Positions 1-5,518 are shown, counted from the stretch's first letter. The stretch: DNA of 5,518 bases from JBFGFG01 sp041627475 (GCA_041627475.1 JBFKQZ010000215.1:1-5518); one strand, 5' to 3'. Notes: a model not told the origin generated them from the sequence alone. Numbers and translations: made by a program.

Positions 1-1344
1 CACCAGCACCGCGGTCAGCGCGAGGATCGCGAGCATCAGGAGGATCTCGGTGCGGACCTTGTGCCGCAGGTCACCCAGCGCACCCTCCTCACCGGCGACC
101 ACGCGCGGCACGACGTGGAAGTGGTTCCACGCCCCCAGCGTCCCGAGGACGGTGACGAGCGCGAGCTTGACCAGCAGCACCTGCCCGTAGCCCGTGGTCC
201 AGAGGGCGGCGAGCTCGGGCAGGTTGACCCAGGCGAGGGCGCTGCCCGCGATCGCGACGCCGACCACGGAGTAGGTCGCGGCGGTCGAGAAGCGGGCGGC
301 GGCGCGGGGCTTGGACTCGGTGTCACGCCGCAGGCCCAGCAGCCCGAGGCCCACGAGGCCGCCGACCCAGACGGCCGCGGCGACCGCGTGGATCGCGTCG
401 GCCGTGCGCACGATCGGGGGCGGCACCGCCGACGCCGTGTGCCCGACGAACTGGAAGGATGCGATCACGAGCAGCGCGCCGAGGAGCTTCGCGGGGTCAG
501 GTGCCGACGGCAGCGCGAGTCGGGCGCGGCGGTACCCGCCCAGGGCGAGCAGGCCGAGGCCGAGCGTGCGCAACCAGAAGGCGGTGCCGAGACCGGTTCG
601 GAACACGGCGCGCCAGGTCGGGGCGTGCAGCATGCCGGCCAGGCCCCGACCGGAGACCGCGGCGACGTGAACGGCGACCTCGATGGTGCTCGCGGCGAGC
701 GCGACGACCGCGGCGAGGGCCGCGGTGCGGGCGAGCAGGTCCGCGTGGGCGTCCTCGCCGCGGTGGGGACCGGCCTTGAAGAACGCGAGGCCGGCCGCCG
801 ACATCAGGCCGAGGTACATCAGGATCCGCGCGATCGTCGACAGCACCTCGAGCGACCGGCGTGTGGCCTCGGACGGACCGGCGGGAGCCTCGGTGGGCAC
901 ATCGGCCGCAGGCGGCTGCGTGCGTCCACCCGCCGGTGGCGGGTCGGTGCCTACCTCGGCCTCGGCCTCAGCGGACACGACGTCGAACGCGACCGTCCCC
1001 TCCCTCGGGTGCGAGTCCGACGCCAGGACCCGCCACGACAACGTCCAGCGGCCAGGCGAGAGTGGCTCCGCGAGCGAGAGCGCGACCGTGAGCCCGTCGG
1101 CCGACCGCAGGGCCTCCACCGGTTCGACGCGGCGTCCGTCGGAGCGCAGGACGAAGCCGCCGTCGAGCAGCTCGATGGCCTTGGTGTAGACGAGCGTGAG
1201 GTGGAACAGCTCCTCCTCGACCACGTCGCCTTCGGCGGGCGTGGATGAGGCGAGTCCCGTGTGTGCGAGGGCAGCTGCCGGAGGCAGGAGCAGGAGCATG
1301 GTCGCGGCCGCGAGCACGGCAGCGAGACGTCGTTGGGCGAGCAC
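1..1344 (-). CDS. CopC-CopD fusion copper protein (partial, 3' end beyond the left edge)
   Basis: Likely binds Cu(II) outside the membrane and passes it to or through a CopD-type membrane part. The 448 codons seen run off the window without a stop. Residues 1-27 form a signal peptide ending ALA, so the mature protein would start at His28. Residues 28-123 match CopC: an HTGLASSTPAEG start, then SWRVLASDSHPREG with Asp110 and His112. His28, Asp110 and His112 are the known CopC Cu(II) ligands. This domain has no methionine, so the Met-rich Cu(I) site of some CopC proteins is absent. Residues 124-164 are an acidic, Pro-rich linker. From about 167 come several membrane helices with CopD features: GHTAS near 301, DAIHAVAAAVWVGG near 316-329, and KLALVTVLGTLGAWNHFHVVPR near 393-414. 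Probably only a short C-terminus is missing. The GTG start was chosen for its signal peptide and a GAGGA site 6 nt upstream. It is probably co-transcribed with the His-rich gene 49 bp upstream. The family call is secure; transport direction (uptake or resistance) is not shown. Confidence 0.93.
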   Translation of the reverse strand, partial: MLAQRRLAAVLAAATMLLLLPPAAALAHTGLASSTPAEGDVVEEELFHLTLVYTKAIELLDGGFVLRSDGRRVEPVEALRSADGLTVALSLAEPLSPGRWTLSWRVLASDSHPREGTVAFDVVSAEAEAEVGTDPPPAGGRTQPPAADVPTEAPAGPSEATRRSLEVLSTIARILMYLGLMSAAGLAFFKAGPHRGEDAHADLLARTAALAAVVALAASTIEVAVHVAAVSGRGLAGMLHAPTWRAVFRTGLGTAFWLRTLGLGLLALGGYRRARLALPSAPDPAKLLGALLVIASFQFVGHTASAVPPPIVRTADAIHAVAAAVWVGGLVGLGLLGLRRDTESKPRAAARFSTAATYSVVGVAIAGSALAWVNLPELAALWTTGYGQVLLVKLALVTVLGTLGAWNHFHVVPRVVAGEEGALGDLRHKVRTEILLMLAILALTAVLV

Positions 1345-1350
1345 GGTCGA

Positions 1351-1355
1351 TCCTC
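1351..1355 (-). promoter_or_regulatory. Ribosome binding site of the copC-copD fusion
   Basis: GAGGA on the minus strand lies 6 nt before the GTG at 1344. This fixes the start directly ahead of a well-formed signal peptide. It is also the only good Shine-Dalgarno match in the 49-bp gap after the His-rich gene. Confidence 0.75.
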
Positions 1356-1393
1356 GAACAGGGCGAGCAGCACGGTCGGACGAGCCGTGCCGT

Positions 1394-1762
1394 TCAGTCG
1401 AGGGCGACCTCGTGCCGTGCCACGGGGGAGCCGCGTGCGTCCGTGCGTGGTGCGTCCGGCGTCGGCGCGCGGCTTCGACCGCTGTCGTGGCCGGTGGTGG
1501 CACCGAGGGTCGAGGCGAGGATCAGCGCGAAGCCAGCCAGGAGCGTGGTCACGGGAAGGGCCGGTGGGTGGGCGCCCTCGTGGGGATGCGCCTCGCTGAC
1601 GAGCGGGGCCCCGGCACCTGCGGTCTCGTCGTGCCCGTCCGCGCCGGCGTGTGCCACCGTGTGGTGTTCATGCGCGGCGGCTGCCGGCGGATGCCCGTGC
1701 AGCGCCGGCAGCACGATCGCCCACAGCAGGGCGAGGCCGAGGGCGAGACGGGCCAGCGTGAT
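1394..1762 (-). CDS. Small His-rich protein with two membrane segments, beside copC-copD
   Basis: I do not recognise a named family. Read from the ATC at 1762 it has 122 residues. A hydrophobic segment spans about 2-21. A loop at 22-69 carries ten histidines (HGH, HEHH, HPHEGAH and single ones). A second hydrophobic segment spans about 70-90, and an Arg/Pro-rich tail ends ...HEVALD. With positive charge at both ends, the His-rich loop should face outside, where it could bind copper or another soft metal. Segment one could instead be a signal peptide. The start is odd: no ATG, GTG or TTG lies in frame between 1762 and an ATG at 2032, which is deep inside the divergent gene. GGAGG at 1775-1771 sits an ideal 8 nt before ATC. 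The first in-frame GTG (1714) would cut the first helix. Codon use and the hydrophobic/His pattern argue for a real gene; the exact start is unsettled. It ends 49 bp before the copC-copD start on the same strand, suggesting one operon and a helper role. Confidence 0.6.
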   Translation of the reverse strand: MTLARLALGLALLWAIVLPALHGHPPAAAAHEHHTVAHAGADGHDETAGAGAPLVSEAHPHEGAHPPALPVTTLLAGFALILASTLGATTGHDSGRSRAPTPDAPRTDARGSPVARHEVALD

Positions 1763-1770
1763 GGCGACGA

Positions 1771-1775
1771 CCTCC
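1771..1775 (-). promoter_or_regulatory. Strong ribosome binding site ahead of a non-standard ATC start
   Basis: A perfect GGAGG on the minus strand lies 8 nt before the ATC at 1762-1760. No ATG, GTG or TTG occurs at a workable distance in any frame after it; the nearest CTG (1756) is 14 nt away. This site is the main reason for placing the His-rich protein start at ATC. Confidence 0.5.
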
Positions 1776-1804
1776 GGGTAGCTGGGGGGGAAGGCTAGTG
1801 GCCA

Positions 1805-1828
1805 GCCGTATGGACACTCTCGTACGGC
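1805..1828. repeat. Inverted repeat GCCGTA-12 nt-TACGGC, possible operator
   Basis: Two perfect 6-bp arms are separated by 12 nt, so the arm centres are 18 bp apart, a little under two helical turns. The repeat lies centrally in the divergent gap, about 17 bp before the rightward GTG at 1845 and 43 bp before the leftward ATC. A dimeric regulator could control both directions from here. Arms this short often occur by chance in GC-rich DNA, so the call rests on position. Confidence 0.3.
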
Positions 1829-1844
1829 AGCGACATGCTGGGTC

Positions 1845-2828
1845 GTGGCGAGTACTACGGGGGGCCGCGTGCTGGTGGAGCGAGTGAGGGTCGGTGCGCT
1901 CCGGGCAGCGTGCGTGGTCGTCGCAGCCCTCGTTCCCCTGCTGGGGTCGGCCGCTCCGGCCTCCGCGCACGGTGACGAGCTCCTGTTCGACGGTGACCTC
2001 CTGTTGTTCGAGGGCGAGTCGGCTTCGTTCACCGGCGATGTGCACTACCACCGACTCGTCGCGGAGATCACCGCCAACCACCCCGTGGTCGTCAGTCTCG
2101 TGGACGAGCGGACCGGCACCGTGCGGGTCGAGCGGCCGCCGAGCCTGGAGGTCCGGATCAACGAGCTCGTGCGCTGCTGCGACGACGATGCCTGGACGCC
2201 CCACCACCTCGTGATCGAGAACCCGGGAGAGGTTCCGGTCAGCGTGGACGCCCGTGCGTCGCTCGTGCACGACGACCTCGCCGTGATGGCCTACCGCGCC
2301 GAGGCCGGCACGACCGAGTCCGTCGGCATCCTCGGGGCCGCCTGGGCGGCGGTCCTGTGGCGCCGACGCCGCCGCGACGTGGAGAGCACCCCGCGGCGTG
2401 CGGTGGTGAGCCTCGCGGTGGTCGTGGCCCTCACGCTCGGGCTCGCGGCCTTCGGGGCCTGGCGCTACGGCCTCGGGTCCGCGCCGGCCGTCGTCGCCGG
2501 GACGGGGGACGTCCCGATCCTGCCGCGCAACCCCATCGTCTCGCGTGCATCGCTGCTCATGGGCCTCGGCATGATCGGCTGGGCCGTCGCCGCGGCGCGC
2601 TGGGTCGCGGCTCGGGCGAGCATGCCCGGTGTGGCCTGGGCGCTGACGGGGGTCGGCGTGGCCGGTGCGCCCGCGGTCGTCGCCTACGCCGTCGCGACGA
2701 CGTACGGCACCGCCGGTATGCCGGTCGCGCTGGCCGTGGCGGCGCTCGCGCCACTCGTGGTGGCTGCCGTCATGGCCGGTCGGGGCAGTGGCGAGACGGT
2801 CACTGTGGGGTCCGACGGCACGATCTGA
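1845..2828 (+). CDS. Exported multi-pass membrane protein of unknown function, divergent from copC-copD
   Basis: No known family is recognised. In the 327-residue form a signal peptide ends near residue 41 (APASA), so the mature protein would begin His42-Gly-Asp-Glu. An external domain at about 42-157 looks beta-rich. It contains possible metal ligands: HYH at 67-69, a CC pair at 111-112 followed by three Asp, HH at 120-121, and His142. Membrane helices follow at about 158-172, 186-207, 234-254, 262-285 and 291-312. Five arginines (173-177) after the first put that side in the cytoplasm. The tail is short and polar. The start is uncertain: GTG codons at 1845, 1869, 1875 and 1884 are all in frame. 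The 1845 form has a long signal-peptide n-region and no clear ribosome site. 1869 has a G-rich run 4 nt upstream, and 1884 gives the most typical 28-residue signal peptide. Placement back-to-back with a CopC-CopD gene suggests copper or redox work at the cell surface; that is inference. Confidence 0.85.
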   Translation: MASTTGGRVLVERVRVGALRAACVVVAALVPLLGSAAPASAHGDELLFDGDLLLFEGESASFTGDVHYHRLVAEITANHPVVVSLVDERTGTVRVERPPSLEVRINELVRCCDDDAWTPHHLVIENPGEVPVSVDARASLVHDDLAVMAYRAEAGTTESVGILGAAWAAVLWRRRRRDVESTPRRAVVSLAVVVALTLGLAAFGAWRYGLGSAPAVVAGTGDVPILPRNPIVSRASLLMGLGMIGWAVAAARWVAARASMPGVAWALTGVGVAGAPAVVAYAVATTYGTAGMPVALAVAALAPLVVAAVMAGRGSGETVTVGSDGTI

Positions 2829-2873
2829 CGGCTGCGCGGCACGACCTACGTTCGCGCCGGCACGGGCCGACGG

Positions 2874-2887
2874 GACGGTCGACCGTC
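2874..2887. repeat. Perfect 14-bp palindrome, possible operator
   Basis: GACGGTC is followed directly by its reverse complement GACCGTC, with no spacer. It ends 5 bp before the GAGGG ribosome site and 15 bp before the GTG start of the hydrolase. A dimeric repressor bound here would overlap the translation start region. It could be a site for the MarR-type regulator at the right end of the window, but no second copy is seen near that gene. Confidence 0.35.
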
Positions 2888-2892
2888 TCACC

Positions 2893-2897
2893 GAGGG
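2893..2897 (+). promoter_or_regulatory. Ribosome binding site of the S15-type hydrolase
   Basis: GAGGG lies 5 nt before the GTG at 2903. It sets the start at the beginning of a typical signal peptide (SRRFRTPALLVASALLVVV...). The same frame stays open upstream to 2357, but that stretch is Arg/Gly-rich and overlaps the membrane protein gene, so it is not coding. Confidence 0.8.
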
Positions 2898-2902
2898 AAC
2901 CT

Positions 2903-4936
2903 GTGTCTCGCCGCTTCCGCACCCCCGCCCTGCTGGTCGCGTCCGCGTTGCTCGTCGTCGTCGCGGCGGCGCCGGTCGCCACGGCACAGACGTCCGGCGG
3001 GGGCACGGCCCTCGGCGGTGTCGGCCCGCACACCTGGACCGTCACGGCCAACCCGATCGACGTGCTGAGCGGACCCGATCGCGACCTCGCGCTGACGATC
3101 GACACCGACCTGTGGAAGCCCGACGACGCCTCCGCCGCCAACCCGATGCCCGCGATCCTGCTCCAGCACGGCTTCGGTGGGCACAAGGCCAACGGTGAGC
3201 TGCGGACCCTGGCCGCCTTCTTCGCGAGCCACGGCTACGTCGTCGTTGCCGTGACCGCGGAGGGCTTCGGCGGCTCCACCGGCTGCATCTCGCTCAACCA
3301 CCAGGACTACGACGTCGCCAACAACATCCAGGTGATCGACTGGCTCGCCGCGCAGGACTACGTCGCGACGGACGCGCCGGGTGACCCGAAGATCGGGCTG
3401 ATCGGCGGGTCGTACGGCGGGGGTCACCAGTTCCGGGTCGCCATCACGGACCCGCGCGTCGACGCGATCGCGCCCGGCCGGACCTGGCACACGCTCCTGT
3501 ACTCGCTCGTGCCGAACAACCTCGTCGACCCTGCGGCACCGTGGGACGCCGACCACTACGAGCAGGGCGTGTTCAAGCAGCAGTGGACGTCACTGTTCTA
3601 CTCACTCGGCAGCACCCAGCCAGCCATGGGCAACGGCGGCTGCGACCCGATCACCCAGCAGACGCTCTACCCGGGCACGCCGCCCTGCACGGGGTTCATC
3701 CCCGAGGTCTGCGAGATCTACGGGCGCCTCGTGACGACCGGCGAGTCCGTCCAGGCCGGACGGGACCTCGTCGCCGACGCCGGCGTCGCGACCGTGGTCG
3801 ACCAGCTCACGACGCCGACGCTGATCCCGCAGGGGCTGCCGGACACGATCTTCAACCCCAACGACGCGGCCGCGACCTACGTCAACCTGCGATCCCGCGG
3901 GGTGCCGGTCGCGATGCTCTGGATCTCGAGCGGGCACGGCGGCTGGGCGCCCGCACCCGGTGACGGCGAGGCCTACGGCGGCGGCTTCGACGACAGCCCG
4001 GAGAAGCAGGCCGAGTTCGCGACGACCTACTTCGCACGGCGCCACCTCACCTGGATGGAGCACCACGTCCGCGGCAACACGGCGGTCGACACCGGCCCGG
4101 GCTTCGCCTGGTTCCGCGACTGGGTCGACTACGACATCGCCACGACCGGCGGCTCCTCCGAGCCCGCCTACGGGACCTCGACGACCTTCCCGCCCCCGAC
4201 CGTCGACACGGTGTACGCGCTCGATCCGGCGACCTCGGCGCTGGTCCCGGCGGGCACAGCGTTCGACGGCGGCGACGCGTCCTTCGTCAACCCGCCCAAC
4301 GGCCAGCCCGCGGCCTACACCGAGGTCTCGAACTTCTCGTCGCCCGGCCAGCCCGGCGACCGGCCCCCGACCGAGATCGCCGGCCAGAACGTCGCCTTCA
4401 CGACCGCCCCGTTCGACGTCGACACCGAGGTCGTCGGGTTCCCGACGCTGACACTCGACCTCAGCCACCAGAACACGCTGACGGACGCCGTGCTGTTCGC
4501 GAAGCTCTACGACGTGGCACCCGACGGCTCGACCACGCTGATCCGGCGCCAGGTCGCGCCGGCGCGGATCCCGACGGCGACCCTCGACGCCGGGCCGGTG
4601 ACGATCCGGATGATCGGCGTGTCGCACCGCTTCGCCGCCGGCCACGCCGCACGTCTCGTGCTGGCCTCCACCGACCAGGCCTACTTCAACAACCGTCAGG
4701 CCGACCAGCTCACCGTGCGCTCGTCCGCCACGGCGCCCTCGACCCTCACCCTGCCGACCATGCCGACGCCGACGCCGGCACCGTCGCCGACACCCGCCCC
4801 CGCGCCGACGACGGCGCCGGCACAGGCGGCCGCGCCGCAGCTACCGGCCACGGGCGGGGGAGCGGCCGCGGCGGGCCTCCTGGCGCTGGTCGCGGGGGCC
4901 GCGGTGTGGACATCTCGGCGACAAGAAGGCAACTGA
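2903..4936 (+). CDS. Secreted, wall-anchored S15 / CocE-NonD family hydrolase (X-Pro dipeptidyl-peptidase-like)
   Basis: A 677-residue serine hydrolase that likely cleaves peptides or esters outside the cell. A signal peptide (1-28) has RR near its start and ends ATA before Gln29. An alpha/beta-hydrolase domain spans about 50-420: HGFGG at 89-93 fits the oxyanion region, GGSYGG at 168-173 gives nucleophile Ser170, LPD gives Asp314 and SGHGGW gives His345, so the triad is intact. Cys128, Cys247, Cys262 and Cys270 could form disulfides. A PepX_C-like beta domain spans about 434-608. A Pro/Thr/Ala-rich spacer covers about 612-646. Then come LPATG (647-651), a hydrophobic stretch and the charged tail RRQEGN, a complete sortase sorting signal. 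The family includes X-Pro dipeptidyl-peptidases, cocaine esterase-like and glutaryl acylase-like enzymes; sequence alone does not decide the substrate. The gene follows the membrane protein gene by 74 bp on the same strand and converges on the MarR-type gene. Confidence 0.92.
   Translation: MSRRFRTPALLVASALLVVVAAAPVATAQTSGGGTALGGVGPHTWTVTANPIDVLSGPDRDLALTIDTDLWKPDDASAANPMPAILLQHGFGGHKANGELRTLAAFFASHGYVVVAVTAEGFGGSTGCISLNHQDYDVANNIQVIDWLAAQDYVATDAPGDPKIGLIGGSYGGGHQFRVAITDPRVDAIAPGRTWHTLLYSLVPNNLVDPAAPWDADHYEQGVFKQQWTSLFYSLGSTQPAMGNGGCDPITQQTLYPGTPPCTGFIPEVCEIYGRLVTTGESVQAGRDLVADAGVATVVDQLTTPTLIPQGLPDTIFNPNDAAATYVNLRSRGVPVAMLWISSGHGGWAPAPGDGEAYGGGFDDSPEKQAEFATTYFARRHLTWMEHHVRGNTAVDTGPGFAWFRDWVDYDIATTGGSSEPAYGTSTTFPPPTVDTVYALDPATSALVPAGTAFDGGDASFVNPPNGQPAAYTEVSNFSSPGQPGDRPPTEIAGQNVAFTTAPFDVDTEVVGFPTLTLDLSHQNTLTDAVLFAKLYDVAPDGSTTLIRRQVAPARIPTATLDAGPVTIRMIGVSHRFAAGHAARLVLASTDQAYFNNRQADQLTVRSSATAPSTLTLPTMPTPTPAPSPTPAPAPTTAPAQAAAPQLPATGGGAAAAGLLALVAGAAVWTSRRQEGN
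4841..4933 (+). other. LPxTG sortase sorting signal (within the hydrolase)
   Basis: This encodes LPATG, about 18 hydrophobic residues (GGGAAAAGLLALVAGAAVW) and a short tail with RR. Sortases cut such motifs between Thr and Gly and join the protein to the peptidoglycan precursor. The Pro/Thr-rich stretch just before it fits a wall-spanning spacer. No sortase gene is present in this window. Confidence 0.88.
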
Positions 4937-4963
4937 GGACCACACGGCAACAGATGTCCACAC
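4904..4963. terminator. 12-bp perfect inverted repeat at the convergent gene ends, possible two-way terminator
   Basis: GTGTGGACATCT (4904-4915) and its exact reverse complement AGATGTCCACAC (4952-4963) flank 36 nt. The first arm encodes residues 668-671 (VWTS) of the hydrolase. The second lies between the hydrolase stop and the MarR stop, 12 bp from the latter. Both transcripts could fold it. There is no T run after either arm and the loop is long, so it is not a classic intrinsic terminator. It could instead protect 3' ends or bind a protein. Confidence 0.4.
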
Positions 4964-4975
4964 AGTGATGGGTGG

Positions 4976-5464
4976 TCAGCCGTAGCGGCGGTCGAGCTCG
5001 GTCTCGAGCTCGGCGCTGAAGGCGAGGAGGCCGTCGGCGACCCGGGCGGCGAGGTCCTCGCCGAGCCTGTCCAGCAGTGCCTGCGTGATGTCCGACGACC
5101 ACGCCAGAAGGCGCTGCAGCAGGGCCTCGCCGTCGGGGGTCAGCGTGAGGAGCACGGCGCGTCGGTGCGCCGGGTCGATGCGACGGTCGACGAGCCCCTC
5201 CTGGACCAGCGCATCGACGGTGCGCGACGCCGAGGAGACGCTGATGTCGAGCAGCTCGGCCACGTCGTTCACCCGCTGGGCACCGCCCGCCCCCACGGCG
5301 TGCAGCGCCCGGGTCCGGCTGGGGCTGATGCCGAACTCGCGCTCTGCGGCCTCGGGCATCCGGCGCACGACCGCCTGCGCCCGCGCCCACGCGGCGGCGA
5401 GTTGCTCGACGAGGTCGCCCTCTATGGGCGTGGTGCGTCCCGGTCGGGGAGAGGTGCTGGTCAC
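4976..5464 (-). CDS. MarR-family transcriptional regulator
   Basis: A 162-residue DNA-binding regulator, expected to act as a dimer whose operator binding changes with a small ligand or redox state. Helices at about 17-40 and 112-160 fit the MarR dimer interface. The winged helix-turn-helix spans about 47-110: ISPSRTRALHAV, then VNDVAELLDISVSSASRTVDALVQEGLV (recognition helix near 75-88), then the wing DRRIDPAHRRAVLLTLTPDG with the family's typical Arg and LT..G pattern. Length is normal for the family. The GTG at 5464 was chosen because no other in-frame start lies between the window edge and the helical core; only a weak AGGG is seen about 9 nt before it. There is no cysteine, so a simple Cys-based redox switch is unlikely. 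The gene converges on the hydrolase gene. Its targets may be a gene beyond the right edge, its own promoter, or the palindrome at 2874-2887. Confidence 0.93.
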   Translation of the reverse strand: MTSTSPRPGRTTPIEGDLVEQLAAAWARAQAVVRRMPEAAEREFGISPSRTRALHAVGAGGAQRVNDVAELLDISVSSASRTVDALVQEGLVDRRIDPAHRRAVLLTLTPDGEALLQRLLAWSSDITQALLDRLGEDLAARVADGLLAFSAELETELDRRYG

Positions 5465-5518
5465 GTCGGGGGCCCTGGCGCGCGGAGTCGGAGGACGTGC
5501 GATGTGCGCGCTGCGGGA
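5465..5518. promoter_or_regulatory. Upstream region of the MarR-family gene (cut by the right edge)
   Basis: These 54 bp precede the regulator start and probably hold part of its promoter. I see no clear -10 box, no good Shine-Dalgarno site and no convincing palindrome. The 14-bp palindrome found ahead of the hydrolase is not repeated here. Confidence 0.3.

Larger units (their letters stand above)
1763..1844. promoter_or_regulatory. Divergent control region between the His-rich/copCD genes and the membrane protein gene
   Basis: These 82 bp separate leftward and rightward genes, so both promoters should lie here or just inside the flanking starts. The region is less GC-rich around 1808-1825. 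It holds the GGAGG site for the left gene and an inverted repeat, GCCGTA / TACGGC, at 1805-1810 and 1823-1828. I cannot name clear -35 and -10 boxes for either direction, and I see no recognised CsoR, CueR or CopY operator. Confidence 0.5.
2829..2902 (+). promoter_or_regulatory. 74-bp gap before the hydrolase gene, with palindrome and ribosome site
   Basis: The gap holds a perfect 14-bp palindrome at 2874-2887 and a GAGGG ribosome site at 2893-2897. It shows no hairpin followed by a T run, so there is no clear terminator for the upstream gene. It is short enough for read-through but long enough for its own promoter. I cannot point to convincing -35 and -10 boxes. Confidence 0.4.

Noticed and set aside
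61..1248. Long open frame on the plus strand across the copC-copD region
   Set aside because: It lies opposite a clear CopC-CopD gene. Its product is a Glu/Arg/Gly-rich low-complexity chain with no signal or domain, as expected from antisense of GC-rich coding DNA.
1370..1390. GCACGG / CCGTGC hairpin between the His-rich gene and copC-copD
   Set aside because: The stem is only 6 bp with a 9-nt loop and no T run; such stems are common by chance at this GC content.
1795..1836. Tiny minus-strand frame (MSLPYESVHTAGH) upstream of the His-rich gene, as a possible leader peptide
   Set aside because: It has no ribosome binding site and no Cys or His cluster beyond two single histidines; a chance ATG is simpler.
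1763..2032. Extension of the His-rich gene up to the ATG at 2032
   Set aside because: The added 90 residues are Ser/Arg/Pro/Thr-rich, lie antisense to the signal peptide region of the rightward gene, and would erase the divergent promoter gap.
2357..2902. Upstream extension of the hydrolase frame
   Set aside because: It overlaps the membrane protein gene in another frame and encodes an Arg/Gly-rich stretch; the GTG at 2903 has a ribosome site and begins a signal peptide.
1668..2987. Long minus-strand open frame of 439 codons
   Set aside because: It covers the membrane protein gene antisense and overlaps the His-rich gene in another frame. Its product is Arg/His/Asp-rich without recognisable structure.
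3602..4645. Minus-strand open frame of 347 codons inside the hydrolase gene
   Set aside because: It is antisense to a complete enzyme with intact motifs; composition is typical of a shadow frame.
4742..4840. Repetitive CCGACGCCGACGCC-like DNA near the hydrolase 3' end, as a tandem repeat
   Set aside because: It is the coding sequence of a Pro/Thr/Ala-rich wall spacer, with no fixed repeat unit.

Overview
The window is very GC-rich, and its codons end mostly in G or C. Exported proteins have Ala-rich signal peptides, one protein ends in an LPxTG-type sorting signal, and GTG starts dominate. Together these point to a high-GC Gram-positive bacterium (Actinomycetota). No lineage within the phylum can be assigned from this sequence. 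I support five protein-coding genes. I see no RNA genes, insertion sequences, phage parts or CRISPR arrays.

Left part (1-1844): a metal-handling cluster, most likely for copper, read leftwards. A small His-rich protein with two membrane segments (1762-1394) lies 49 bp upstream of a CopC-CopD fusion gene (from 1344 past the left edge). The fusion keeps the CopC Cu(II) ligands (mature N-terminal His, Asp110, His112) and a CopD multi-helix membrane part. The His-rich gene has no usual start codon: a strong GGAGG site sits 8 nt before an ATC.

Middle (1763-2828): a short divergent control region separates that pair from a rightward gene for an unrecognised exported membrane protein. It has an external domain of about 115 residues that should begin with histidine after signal cleavage, followed by about five membrane helices. 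Its position suggests a role beside CopCD, but this is inference only.

Right part (2829-5518): after a 74-bp gap holding a perfect 14-bp palindrome comes a complete secreted alpha/beta hydrolase of the S15 / CocE-NonD type. It has an intact Ser-Asp-His triad, a PepX_C-like C-terminal domain, a Pro/Thr-rich wall spacer and an LPATG sorting signal. A MarR-family regulator gene converges on it from the right. A perfect 12-bp inverted repeat with a 36-nt spacer covers the end of the hydrolase gene and the gap between the two genes, and may act as a two-way terminator.

The left half can be read as a copper uptake/homeostasis module: CopC-CopD, a His-rich helper and an uncharacterised divergent membrane partner. 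The right half is a wall-anchored peptidase or esterase plus a regulator. Nothing in the sequence directly proves that the two halves work together.
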